8,795 nucleotides of DNA from an uncultured Eubacteriales bacterium (GTDB lineage: Bacteria; Bacillota; Clostridia; Oscillospirales; Acutalibacteraceae), in contig CAKSUE010000018.1 of NCBI GenBank assembly GCA_934501135.1, positions 1 to 8,795 of the forward strand, read 5' to 3'. The translations under genes and the position numbers were made by a program. Positions 1 to 7,093 of the stretch are shown in pieces (within the stretch, counting starts at the first letter, position 1; each line of letters starts with the position of its first letter). The notes under the pieces were generated by a model that saw only the letters and a program-made list of their open reading frames with translations, was not told where the DNA came from and made no database searches.

Positions 1-1114
1 GTTTTCTTATACGAATTGGATCTTTATCTTCCTGAATTTCTTCATCCTCTTCTAAAAACTCAAAAACTCTTTCTGCCGCTGCCATTGTTTGCTGTAAAAT
101 ATTAGAAATATTAGATACTTGAATAACTGGCTGTGTAAACTGTCTTACATACTGTATAAATGCCTGTATATCACCAACCGGTAAACCATTCTTAGTTACA
201 AGATATCCACCTAAAATACATACTCCAACATAACCAGCGTTAGAAACGAAGTTTATAATTGGCATCATCAATCCTGAAAAAAATTGAGATTTCCAAGCCG
301 AAATATATAATTTATTATTATATTTATTAAAGGTTTCAACCGACGCTTCCTCTCCGTTGAAAGCTTTCATTACATTATGGCCACTATACATTTCTTCTAT
401 ATGCCCGTTTAAATTACCTAGATACTCTTGCTGACCAGCAAAATATTTTTGTGATTTTTTAACCACAATCATTATAAATAACAGTGATATCGGGATAATA
501 CAAATCGAAACCAATGTCATCTGCCAACTAATTGTTAACATCATAATAGCTATACCAATTATAGTTGTAATTGAAGTTATAAGCTGTGTAGCACTCTGAT
601 TTAAATTCTGGTTTAGCGTGTCAATGTCATTTGTAATTCTAGATAAAATCTCTCCATGACTTGTGGTATCAAAATAATTAAGCGGCATACGATTAATCTT
701 TTTGGCTATATCATTTCTTAAATTATATGTGAGCTTCATTGAAACAGAAGTCATGATAAAACCTTGGATATATGCAAAAGCAAAACTTAAACTATAAATT
801 GCTATTAAAAACAACATTATTTTACCTATAGCTCCGAAATCTATTCCAGTGCCCGTACCTGCAATTTTACCAATGATACCGTTATAAATTTCAGTAGTTG
901 CCTGGCCTAAAATTTTAGGACCTACAATAGTAAAAACAGTTGAAAGAATTGCAAACAGCACAACCACAACTAAGCTTATTTTATATTTACCAAGATACTT
1001 TAATAGCTTTTTTAAAGCTCCTTTAAAATCTTTCGCCTTTTCAACACTGGGGCCAGAGTGCATTTTTCCTCCACCAATAGACACCTTATGGGAGGCACTT
1101 ACAGGATTACTCAT
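1..1114 (-). CDS. ABC exporter half-transporter (permease-ATPase), 3' part outside window
   Basis: Second subunit of a predicted heterodimeric ABC exporter. The gene runs off the left edge: 371 codons are visible and read open without a stop. A Gly/Ser-rich cytoplasmic tail (about residues 1-25) is followed by KDFKGALKKLLKYL, a typical lead into TM1 in this family. The type-I exporter membrane domain follows, with the coupling segment LRNDIAKKINRMPLNYFD and then SHGEILSRITNDID, and a second cytoplasmic stretch containing FNGEEASVETFNKYN. The visible part ends in the linker AAAERVFEFLED just before the nucleotide-binding domain, so Walker motifs cannot be checked. The start ATG overlaps the stop of the upstream subunit (ATGA), and an AAAGGAGG site sits 7 bases upstream inside that gene, so translation is probably coupled. 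By family knowledge this subunit should carry the catalytically competent ATPase of the pair; that is inference. The substrate (drug, lipid or peptide) cannot be read from the sequence. Confidence 0.9.
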   Translation of the reverse strand, partial: MSNPVSASHKVSIGGGKMHSGPSVEKAKDFKGALKKLLKYLGKYKISLVVVVLFAILSTVFTIVGPKILGQATTEIYNGIIGKIAGTGTGIDFGAIGKIMLFLIAIYSLSFAFAYIQGFIMTSVSMKLTYNLRNDIAKKINRMPLNYFDTTSHGEILSRITNDIDTLNQNLNQSATQLITSITTIIGIAIMMLTISWQMTLVSICIIPISLLFIMIVVKKSQKYFAGQQEYLGNLNGHIEEMYSGHNVMKAFNGEEASVETFNKYNNKLYISAWKSQFFSGLMMPIINFVSNAGYVGVCILGGYLVTKNGLPVGDIQAFIQYVRQFTQPVIQVSNISNILQQTMAAAERVFEFLEEDEEIQEDKDPIRIRK

Positions 1115-3342
1115 GCTAATTCCTCCTTTGAAAGCTGAGATGTTGCTATCTCTTGATAGGTTTCACAAGTCTTTAGAAGCTCTTCATGTGTCCCTTTGCC
1201 AACCATATGTCCCTTGTCTAATACAATAATTTGGTCTGCACTCATTATAGTACTTACACGTTGAGCAACTATTAATACAGTTGAATTAGTGGTATATTCC
1301 TTCAATGCCTTTCTTAGCATTGCATCTGTTTTAAAATCTAGCGCGGAAAAACTGTCATCAAAAATATATACTTTAGCTTTTTTTACTAATGCCCTGGCTA
1401 TTGAAAGCCTTTGTTTTTGTCCACCAGACACATTTGTGCCACCCTGTGATATTGGATTGTTAAATCCTCCTTCAGTAGATTCTATAAAATCTGTTGCTTG
1501 AGCAATATCAGCGGCTTTCCTTATATCCTCATCAGTTGAATTCTTATCACCGTACCTCAGGTTTGATGCAATATCTCCAGAAAATAATATACCCTTCTGC
1601 GGTACATAACCAATATTTTCTCGTAAATCATGCTGTGAAATATCTCTAATATCTATTCCATCAAGTAAAATCTCGCCCTCTGTTACATCATAAAATCTTG
1701 GTATTAAATTTATGAGTGTTGATTTTCCTGAACCCGTAGAACCTATAAATGCAGTTGTCTCACCTGGTCTAGAAATGAAGTTTATATCTTTAAGGACATA
1801 CTCTGCGGCATCGGAATATTTAAACGAAACATTCTTAAATTCAACTGTTCCTGAGTGATCATCACTTAATTTTACAGGATTACTTTTATCTTTAATAATT
1901 GGTTCCGTTTCTAAAACTTCAGAAATTCTCTCAGCAGATACAGATGCTCTAGGTATTAAAATAAACATAATAGATATCATTAAGAACGACATTATAACCT
2001 GAATAGCATACTGCATAAATGCCATCATATCACCAACTTGCATATTAGATGCTGCAATTTGGTGTGCACCATTCCAAACAACAAGTAAATTTATAGAGTT
2101 CATTATAAACATCATAGCAGGCATCATAAAAACTATAACACGGTTAACAAATAGATTTACCTTTGTTAAATCGCTGTTTGCTTTCTCAAATCTATCTTCT
2201 TCAAATTTTTGTGTTCCGAATGCCCTAATAACCATCATACCGCTTAAATTTTCTCTTGTTATGAGGTTAATTTTATCTACAAGCTTTTGTACTAACTTAA
2301 ACTTTGGCATAGCAATAGCATATATTATTGATATTAATCCAATAAGTACTACGGCTCCTAAAACTATAATCCAGCTCATAGACTTGCTTTTACCGGCTGC
2401 CATAATAGTTGCACCAATAGCCATTATAGGTGCATAACATATCATTCTAACTGCAAATACCAAAACTGTTTGAATTTGTGTTATATCGTTTGTAGTTCTC
2501 GTTATAAGAGATGCTGTTGAAAATTTATCAAACTCAGAATTAGAGAAGCTTTCTACTTTCTTAAATACATCACGCCTAAGCACTTTAGATACTCCAGCAG
2601 CTATTCTTGATGCAAAGAAAGAAACTGTTATTGCAGCACCTGCACTTAGAAGTGTCATTATTATCATATAAACGCCAATTTTAGAAATATATCTGCTTTG
2701 CATAGAAAATAGATCTATACCGACTTCTTTATAAAATTGTTTATTGAGCATTATCGCTGATTGTGAAACTATTGAATCATCTACAGATGCAGCATCGTTT
2801 CTCAGCGAATCTATCTGCGAATCAGATAGATTTTCGAGAACTGGTATTATTTTATAAAGATTGTCAAGATTTATATTTGAAATATCTTTACTAGCTTCAT
2901 CAGCTATAACATTCTTTTCTGAAATTTGCTTCAGCCCTAAAATCATAGTCATAGAGGCATTATTAAAACAGCTGTTAAGTTTTTCAATACTGGTATTACG
3001 ATTTTGCTTTAATACATATATATCCTCCGTAGCTAAAAGTGGATATTTAGATAAATATTCATTATATTCAGCAGATAGACCACCCGTTCTAACTGAAATA
3101 TAATTTTCATTAACTAATTTTTTTTCCGATTGGTTCATAAATCCCGTCATTAACTGAAATCCATTTTTACTTATAACTTCAGGTGCAGAGTTTTCAATTC
3201 CACTATCCTGAATGCCAATATTAACTATATTAGACATCAAATTAGGAAGATTGAGCTCACACATAGCTTCAACGAAAAGTATTGCGAAGCAAAATAATAC
3301 AGTTAGTATATATGGTTTTATATATATAGCAAGTTTCCTCAT
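1111..3342 (-). CDS. ABC exporter half-transporter with degenerate ATPase and large extracellular insert
   Basis: A 743-residue fused permease-ATPase of the ABCB/MsbA-like exporter class. TM1 is about 10-30, TM2 219-246, TM3-4 295-345 and TM5-6 398-465; the ATPase domain is about 497-740. Motifs seen: Walker A GSTGSGKST (534-542), Q-loop Gln582, signature VSGGQ (638-642), Walker B ending in Asp662, D-loop SALD (666-669). The catalytic Glu after Walker B is Asp663, and the switch His is Gln694 (VAQR). This pattern is known from the degenerate-site subunit of heterodimeric exporters such as TM287/288 and BmrC/BmrD, which fits the partner gene downstream. The family is usually near 580 residues; the excess is a polar, helix-rich insert between TM1 and TM2 (about 45-217), predicted to be outside the cell. 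The start ATG has GAGAGG 10 bases upstream. The gene lies 39 bases after prmA and is probably co-transcribed. Exported substrate unknown. Confidence 0.93.
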   Translation of the reverse strand: MRKLAIYIKPYILTVLFCFAILFVEAMCELNLPNLMSNIVNIGIQDSGIENSAPEVISKNGFQLMTGFMNQSEKKLVNENYISVRTGGLSAEYNEYLSKYPLLATEDIYVLKQNRNTSIEKLNSCFNNASMTMILGLKQISEKNVIADEASKDISNINLDNLYKIIPVLENLSDSQIDSLRNDAASVDDSIVSQSAIMLNKQFYKEVGIDLFSMQSRYISKIGVYMIIMTLLSAGAAITVSFFASRIAAGVSKVLRRDVFKKVESFSNSEFDKFSTASLITRTTNDITQIQTVLVFAVRMICYAPIMAIGATIMAAGKSKSMSWIIVLGAVVLIGLISIIYAIAMPKFKLVQKLVDKINLITRENLSGMMVIRAFGTQKFEEDRFEKANSDLTKVNLFVNRVIVFMMPAMMFIMNSINLLVVWNGAHQIAASNMQVGDMMAFMQYAIQVIMSFLMISIMFILIPRASVSAERISEVLETEPIIKDKSNPVKLSDDHSGTVEFKNVSFKYSDAAEYVLKDINFISRPGETTAFIGSTGSGKSTLINLIPRFYDVTEGEILLDGIDIRDISQHDLRENIGYVPQKGILFSGDIASNLRYGDKNSTDEDIRKAADIAQATDFIESTEGGFNNPISQGGTNVSGGQKQRLSIARALVKKAKVYIFDDSFSALDFKTDAMLRKALKEYTTNSTVLIVAQRVSTIMSADQIIVLDKGHMVGKGTHEELLKTCETYQEIATSQLSKEELA
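1122..1129 (-). promoter_or_regulatory. Ribosome binding site for the second ABC subunit
   Basis: On the minus strand this reads AAAGGAGG, 7 bases before the ATG at 1114-1112. It lies inside the last codons of the upstream ABC gene, which supports coupled translation of the two half-transporters and fixes the downstream start. Confidence 0.8.
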
Positions 3343-3381
3343 ATATTCTAAACCTCTCTCTCAAAAATTTTAGTAGAATAT
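3343..3381 (-). repeat. Inverted repeat framing the ABC gene ribosome binding site
   Basis: Perfect 8-base inverted repeat ATATTCTA (3343-3350) and TAGAATAT (3374-3381), separated by 23 bases. It fills the gap between the prmA stop and the ABC start. In the transcript the arms would form a weak AT-rich hairpin with the Shine-Dalgarno GAGAGG (minus strand, 3353-3358) in its loop and the start codon at its foot. No T-run follows, so it is not a terminator. A role in translational control is inference, and chance pairing in AT-rich DNA is possible. Confidence 0.35.
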
Positions 3382-4299
3382 TTATCTTAACTTTGCCGCT
3401 AAAGCAATCCAGCCACCTTCTTCCCTTTCTTCTATAATTTCAAACTTATCTTTCAGCTTTGTTTTTACATCATTCTCTCTTACATCAATTATGCCACTCA
3501 TAATATATATAGTTTCACGATTCATATAATTTTCTACATCATCTATTAATTTTATTATAATGTCTGCCACGATATTTGCAGTAATAATATCATATTTTCC
3601 AGATACCTTTTCCGTAAGATCACCGCATACAGCATCAAATTTGCTATCAACCGAATTTAACCTTGAGTTTTCATTTGCTGTCTTTACTGCCATTTCATCA
3701 ATATCTACACCACAAGCATATCCAGCACCCAATAATAGTGATGCTACAGACAGTATTCCGCTTCCACATCCCACATCCAAAACAGACATATCACTCTTTA
3801 CATACTTTTCTAAAAGTTCTAAGCAAAGCCTTGTGGTTTCATGAAGGCCCGTTCCAAATGCTAGGCCCGGTTCAAGATTTATAACTATTCTGCCATTGGA
3901 TTCATAATTTTCTTCCCAAATAGGTCTAATTAAAAGGTTATTTCCTATAGGTGTTGGTTTAAAATATTTTTTCCAATTATTAAGCCAATCTTCAATAACA
4001 CATTTGTCACTTTTTATTTCAAAAGGTATATTTGCAAATCTATATCTTTCTTTCAAAAATGATATTGCCTCGGAAGGATTATCCTCTGGACTTATATATA
4101 TATGAATTAACGTTTTAGATCTATCCTTTTCCAAAAGCCCATTATCTATTATATCTATTTTGGCTATTTCAAGGATTTCATCCTCCATATTTGAATAGTC
4201 TTCCACATATATTCCATATGGAACAGCCATATGTGCAATTGCTTCTGCATTTTCAGTATTCTCAGAATCTATTTTTATTGTTATTTCAGTCCAATTCAA
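3382..4299 (-). CDS. prmA: Ribosomal protein L11 methyltransferase
   Basis: Cytoplasmic SAM-dependent methyltransferase predicted to methylate ribosomal protein L11. With the TTG start chosen here it is 305 residues, near the usual family length. The N-terminal L11-recognition domain begins MNWTEITI, as PrmA proteins typically do. Then come the family signature PGLAFGTGLHETT (144-156), SAM motif I DVGCGSG (175-181), an acidic end of strand 2 (GVDID, 197-201) and the active-region motif ANIVADI (241-247). A GTG at 4308 would add three residues but leaves no spacing to the Shine-Dalgarno AAGGAG; the TTG at 4299 has 8 bases. In many Clostridia prmA lies in or near the dnaK-dnaJ cluster; here it heads a probable operon with an ABC exporter pair, divergent from hemW. 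A strong promoter lies upstream at 4340-4368. Confidence 0.93.
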   Translation of the reverse strand: MNWTEITIKIDSENTENAEAIAHMAVPYGIYVEDYSNMEDEILEIAKIDIIDNGLLEKDRSKTLIHIYISPEDNPSEAISFLKERYRFANIPFEIKSDKCVIEDWLNNWKKYFKPTPIGNNLLIRPIWEENYESNGRIVINLEPGLAFGTGLHETTRLCLELLEKYVKSDMSVLDVGCGSGILSVASLLLGAGYACGVDIDEMAVKTANENSRLNSVDSKFDAVCGDLTEKVSGKYDIITANIVADIIIKLIDDVENYMNRETIYIMSGIIDVRENDVKTKLKDKFEIIEEREEGGWIALAAKLR

Positions 4300-4307
4300 A
4301 AAAAGCA

Positions 4308-4313
4308 CTCCTT
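4308..4313 (-). promoter_or_regulatory. Ribosome binding site deciding the prmA TTG start
   Basis: Minus strand AAGGAG, 8 bases before the TTG at 4299-4297. Its last G is the first base of the alternative GTG at 4308, so that GTG cannot be served by this site. Confidence 0.75.
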
Positions 4314-4339
4314 AGGTTAACAATTTTAGTTATTTGCTT

Positions 4340-4368
4340 ATTATAATATATTTAACAAAATTAATCAA
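4340..4368 (-). promoter_or_regulatory. SigmaA-type promoter for prmA and the ABC genes
   Basis: On the minus strand, -35 TTGATT (4368-4363), a 17-base spacer and a perfect -10 TATAAT (4345-4340). The transcript should start near 4333, leaving a leader of about 35 bases before the prmA TTG codon. It is the best promoter match in the window. Confidence 0.75.
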
Positions 4369-4374
4369 AAGTTG

Positions 4375-4409
4375 TTTACAAATCAAATATCATATTGTAG
4401 CATTATAAT
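4375..4409 (+). promoter_or_regulatory. Probable hemW promoter
   Basis: -35 TTTACA (4375-4380) with a 17-base spacer to TAGCAT (4398-4403). A perfect TATAAT follows at 4404-4409, but at 23 bases from that -35. Either could serve as the -10. The site lies back to back with the prmA promoter, so the two could interfere or share regulation. Confidence 0.45.
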
Positions 4410-4439
4410 GTTATAAAATTCAGAAAGAAGGATAATATA

Positions 4440-5558
4440 ATGGAACTTAAAAAAGAAAACTCCTTAATCGGAATCTACATACATGTTCCCTTTTGCGAAA
4501 AGAAATGCCCTTATTGCGACTTTTATTCCGTTAACAATAATGAATCAATGATGGATATATATATAGACGCTGTATGTCTTTCAATAAAAAATTGGTCAAC
4601 AAAAATAAAAAAAGAAGTTGATACCATATATTTTGGTGGTGGAACTCCCAGTTTAATTGGAGAAATAAGGTTAAGCAAAATAATAAAAACTATTTCTAAA
4701 TACTTCGTTCTAAAAAATCCGGAAATCACCATAGAGATTAATCCAACAAAGGGAAAACTTTTGGATTTCTATTATCTAAAAGAATTAGGTATCAACAGAT
4801 TATCCGTTGGGTTGCAATCAATACACAAAAATGAATTAAAAATACTAGGGCGCAGCCATGATAATAACGACGCTAAAGCATTAATATCCTCAGCCCAAAA
4901 AGCTGGAATTAATAATATTTCTCTTGACTTGATGATCGCTATTCCTCTTCAGACAAACCAAAGCTTAAAATCATCAATAGAATTCTGCAAAAGTAGCGGA
5001 GTACCTCATATATCTGCATATATGCTTAAAATAGAACCCGGTACACCATTTTATAAATGCAAATCTAATCTCAAGCTCCCAAACGAAGAAAGTGCAGTAT
5101 CTTTATATTTTCACGCGTGTGAAGAACTTGAAAAATACGGATATAAGCAATATGAAATATCAAATTTTTCTGTTCCAAAAATGGAAAGTAAACACAACCT
5201 AAAATACTGGAACTGCGATGAATATCTAGGTATTGGGCCTTCTGCACACTCATTTATAGATAAAAATCGCTTTTATTACTCGAGGGATATCAATACATTT
5301 ATAAAAGAAAACAAAATAATCCTTGATGGTCATGGAGGTGATGAAACAGAATACTCAATGTTAAGACTAAGGCTTACTAAAGGTTTAGAAAATAACGAGT
5401 TCAAGAAGAAATTCTCTTACGACATTCCTCAACCTTATTATAAAAAAGCAGCCAAATATGAAAGTATGGGGCTTGTTATATGCACAGATAATTCAATAAA
5501 ATTAACAAGGAAAGGATTTTTGGTTTCTAACGAATTAATATCAGAAATAATATTATAA
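4440..5558 (+). CDS. hemW: Radical SAM heme chaperone HemW (coproporphyrinogen oxidase-like)
   Basis: A 372-residue radical SAM protein of the HemN/HemW family, close to usual HemW length. Near the N-terminus YIHVPFCEKKCPYCDFYS holds the 4Fe-4S ligands Cys19, Cys23 and Cys26. The extra cysteine just after CxxxCxxC that is typical of true HemN is absent (Asp27-Phe28), which points to HemW, a heme-binding protein that delivers heme to acceptor proteins, rather than a coproporphyrinogen dehydrogenase. Further motifs: GGGTPS (66-71), EINP (99-102), RLSVGLQS (120-127), ISAYMLKIEPGTPF (191-204) and SKHNLKYW (250-257); a HemW C-terminal domain follows. The usual LPGQT segment reads IPLQT (168-172). 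The ATG has AGAAGGA 7 bases upstream. It is divergent from prmA and ends 10 bases from the convergent lexA-like gene, with no terminator in between. Many older annotations call such proteins HemN. Confidence 0.93.
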   Translation: MELKKENSLIGIYIHVPFCEKKCPYCDFYSVNNNESMMDIYIDAVCLSIKNWSTKIKKEVDTIYFGGGTPSLIGEIRLSKIIKTISKYFVLKNPEITIEINPTKGKLLDFYYLKELGINRLSVGLQSIHKNELKILGRSHDNNDAKALISSAQKAGINNISLDLMIAIPLQTNQSLKSSIEFCKSSGVPHISAYMLKIEPGTPFYKCKSNLKLPNEESAVSLYFHACEELEKYGYKQYEISNFSVPKMESKHNLKYWNCDEYLGIGPSAHSFIDKNRFYYSRDINTFIKENKIILDGHGGDETEYSMLRLRLTKGLENNEFKKKFSYDIPQPYYKKAAKYESMGLVICTDNSIKLTRKGFLVSNELISEIIL

Positions 5559-5568
5559 AAATATCAAA

Positions 5569-6153
5569 TTAATAATATCTAGTAATACCTATTGCCTTAC
5601 CTACTATCTTTGTATCCTCCAACAATACAGGCAAAAACCTAGAGCTACCCGCAACTAAACATATAATATCGTCTTCTGCTTTTACCTTTCTTATAAGTAT
5701 CTTATTTCTATACAACACAACTGCAGTATCATCCGGTTTTAGAGTATCTGTTTTAAACAGAAATATAACGTCGCCGGGCAAAATAGCATATTCTTTCATA
5801 CTTTCATCAAAAATTCTAACCGCAATTATATCTTTTTGATATAAATCTGGTTCTGTAAAAGATACATAGCTTTCTATGTCCTCGCTAGAGAAAGACAAAT
5901 TATGCGAATTAAACCTTGTAACTATAGGAACTTGAAGATTTCTAGCCCCTGAAATATGTATTGCTCTGTTTAGACCTGCTTCCCTTGATATATACCCATT
6001 TCTTTCGAGTGATTTTAAATGGGCATGAACAGTTGATGTTGATTTAATACCTGTCGCATCACATATTTCACGTACAGATGGTGGTAATCCGTCTTGTAAT
6101 CGTTCTCTAAGATATTTTAGTATTTTCTCCTGATTATTATTCAATCTTATCAT
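5569..6153 (-). CDS. lexA: LexA-type SOS repressor with degenerate self-cleavage site
   Basis: 194 residues, slightly short of most LexA proteins (about 200). The N-terminal winged helix-turn-helix (1-68) is very close to the family: PPSVREI (24-30) and the recognition region STSTVHAHLKSLERNGYI (38-55). A linker and an S24 peptidase/dimerisation domain follow (about 73-194), ending GKAIGITRYY like other LexA C-termini. LexA normally represses SOS genes and, with RecA, cuts itself at an Ala-Gly bond using a Ser-Lys pair. Here Ser118 is kept (DESM), but aligned from VPIV (75-78) the cleavage bond falls on Ser83-His84, the Gly of GxSM is Asp116, and the Lys segment reads ILIRKV (152-157), putting Arg155 or Lys156 at the base position. 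So DNA binding and dimerisation look intact while autoproteolysis is doubtful. The ATG has TAGGA 7 bases upstream. No GAAC-N4-GTTC operator is visible upstream. Convergent with hemW. Confidence 0.88.
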   Translation of the reverse strand: MIRLNNNQEKILKYLRERLQDGLPPSVREICDATGIKSTSTVHAHLKSLERNGYISREAGLNRAIHISGARNLQVPIVTRFNSHNLSFSSEDIESYVSFTEPDLYQKDIIAVRIFDESMKEYAILPGDVIFLFKTDTLKPDDTAVVLYRNKILIRKVKAEDDIICLVAGSSRFLPVLLEDTKIVGKAIGITRYY

Positions 6154-6350
6154 ATAATCATCCTATCAAAATAAACATCAAAAGGCACAATTCATAATTA
6201 TCATAATTTTTCCGCTTATTATTTGTATTTTATAATAAAAATACATAAAAAGCAACACTGCACTACCTCTTTGTGATTTTTTTATTTATAAATGCACCTA
6301 AGAATATTTGGAAAAAACCTGGCAAAAATAAACTCGGAGGTGCACTGAAG
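6154..6350. other. Divergent intergenic region between lexA-like gene and M23 gene
   Basis: 197 AT-rich bases that must hold the promoters of both genes. On the plus strand a perfect -10 TATAAT lies at 6231-6236, with a poor -35 TTTTCC (6208-6213) 17 bases before it, possibly serving the M23 gene. On the minus strand the heptamer ATTATGA occurs twice, 9 bases apart, within 6191-6208. This is a conceivable operator but equally a product of base composition. No GAAC/GTTC SOS palindrome and no clear sigmaF or sigmaG promoter is seen. Confidence 0.4.
6336..6342 (+). promoter_or_regulatory. Ribosome binding site deciding the M23 peptidase start
   Basis: GGAGGTG, a seven-base match to the anti-Shine-Dalgarno complement, 8 bases before the ATG at 6351. 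The upstream in-frame GTG at 6273 has no such site, so the 26 extra residues it would add are rejected. Confidence 0.8.
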
Positions 6351-7085
6351 ATGAGCAAAATAAGATTTGAAAATTCTAATAGCCGTAAAAAAAGTACAAA
6401 CAAAGGGTTTTATATCGCACTTGGTATCTGCCTAGTTGCAGTAGGGGCAGCATCACTCACGACATACAAAAGCGTTAAAAGCTATATGAAACCAACTGAT
6501 CCTGTTACCAATGAGTCTAGCTTTATATCAGAAAACAATACACAAGTAAACCATACATTACAGGGAACATCAGATATGGATCTTGAAAACACTTCTGATG
6601 ACGAAGAAGCAACAGTAAAACAGGCAAATGCTAATAAATCTAAAGATGACAACCAAAATACTGAAGCTACAAAAGAAGAACTCATAATTTTCCCTTCCGG
6701 ACATGAAATCATTAAAAATTTCAGTGACGTAAATCCTGTATATTCAAAAACTCTTTCCGATTGGAGAATCCATACAGGAACAGATTTTAAGGCTGAAAAT
6801 GGAAGCATAGTTAAATCTATGAATAGTGGTATTGTTACAGATGTATTCAATGATCCCTCTTTAGGTATGACAATAGTTATAGAGCATGATCAAGGTTTTG
6901 TATCTTATTATTCCGGTTTAGGTGATACTGTTATGGTAAAAAAGGATGACAGAGTAACTACAGGTCAAGATATTGGTTCTATTAATGATGTACCGGCAGA
7001 AATAAGTGATGGACCGCATCTTCATCTTGGAATTAAAAAAGATGGAAACTGGGTTGATCCTATGTCTATATTAAAAAGTGAGTAA
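6351..7085 (+). CDS. Membrane-anchored M23 (LytM) peptidase, SpoIIQ-like
   Basis: 244 residues from the ATG chosen for its strong ribosome binding site. A short basic cytoplasmic tail (1-18, RKKSTNK) precedes one membrane segment (about 19-38, GFYIALGICLVAVGAASLTT). A low-complexity acidic, Asn/Thr-rich linker outside the membrane (about 47-110) then leads to an M23/LytM domain (about 113-242). Zinc-ligand motifs are complete: HxxxD (His141, Asp145) and HxH (His223, His225, in GPHLHLG), so it could be an active peptidoglycan endopeptidase. The layout and the segments GHEIIKNFSDVNPVYSKTLSDW and GLGDTVMVKKDD resemble clostridial SpoIIQ, the forespore protein that forms a channel with SpoIIIAH; B. 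subtilis SpoIIQ lacks a complete active site, while clostridial ones keep it. SpoIIQ identity is therefore likely but not proven, since no sporulation gene is adjacent. A terminator follows at 7128-7172. Confidence 0.88.
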   Translation: MSKIRFENSNSRKKSTNKGFYIALGICLVAVGAASLTTYKSVKSYMKPTDPVTNESSFISENNTQVNHTLQGTSDMDLENTSDDEEATVKQANANKSKDDNQNTEATKEELIIFPSGHEIIKNFSDVNPVYSKTLSDWRIHTGTDFKAENGSIVKSMNSGIVTDVFNDPSLGMTIVIEHDQGFVSYYSGLGDTVMVKKDDRVTTGQDIGSINDVPAEISDGPHLHLGIKKDGNWVDPMSILKSE

Positions 7086-7093
7086 ATTTAAAA

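Noticed and set aside
1289..3884. Open frames on the plus strand at 1289-1501, 2861-3103, 3560-3844 and 3663-3884
   Set aside because: They lie antisense to the ABC and prmA genes, have no domain pattern and no ribosome binding sites; they are shadows of the real genes.
4300..4308. GTG start for prmA at 4308
   Set aside because: It overlaps the only Shine-Dalgarno sequence; the TTG at 4299 has correct spacing and gives the typical N-terminus.
4440..5558. True HemN (oxygen-independent coproporphyrinogen III dehydrogenase)
   Set aside because: The protein lacks the additional cysteine after CxxxCxxC and the longer HemN length; its motifs match HemW.
6273..6350. In-frame extension of the M23 gene to a GTG at 6273
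   Set aside because: No ribosome binding site lies before it, the extra 26 residues do not resemble the family, and GGAGGTG precedes the ATG at 6351.
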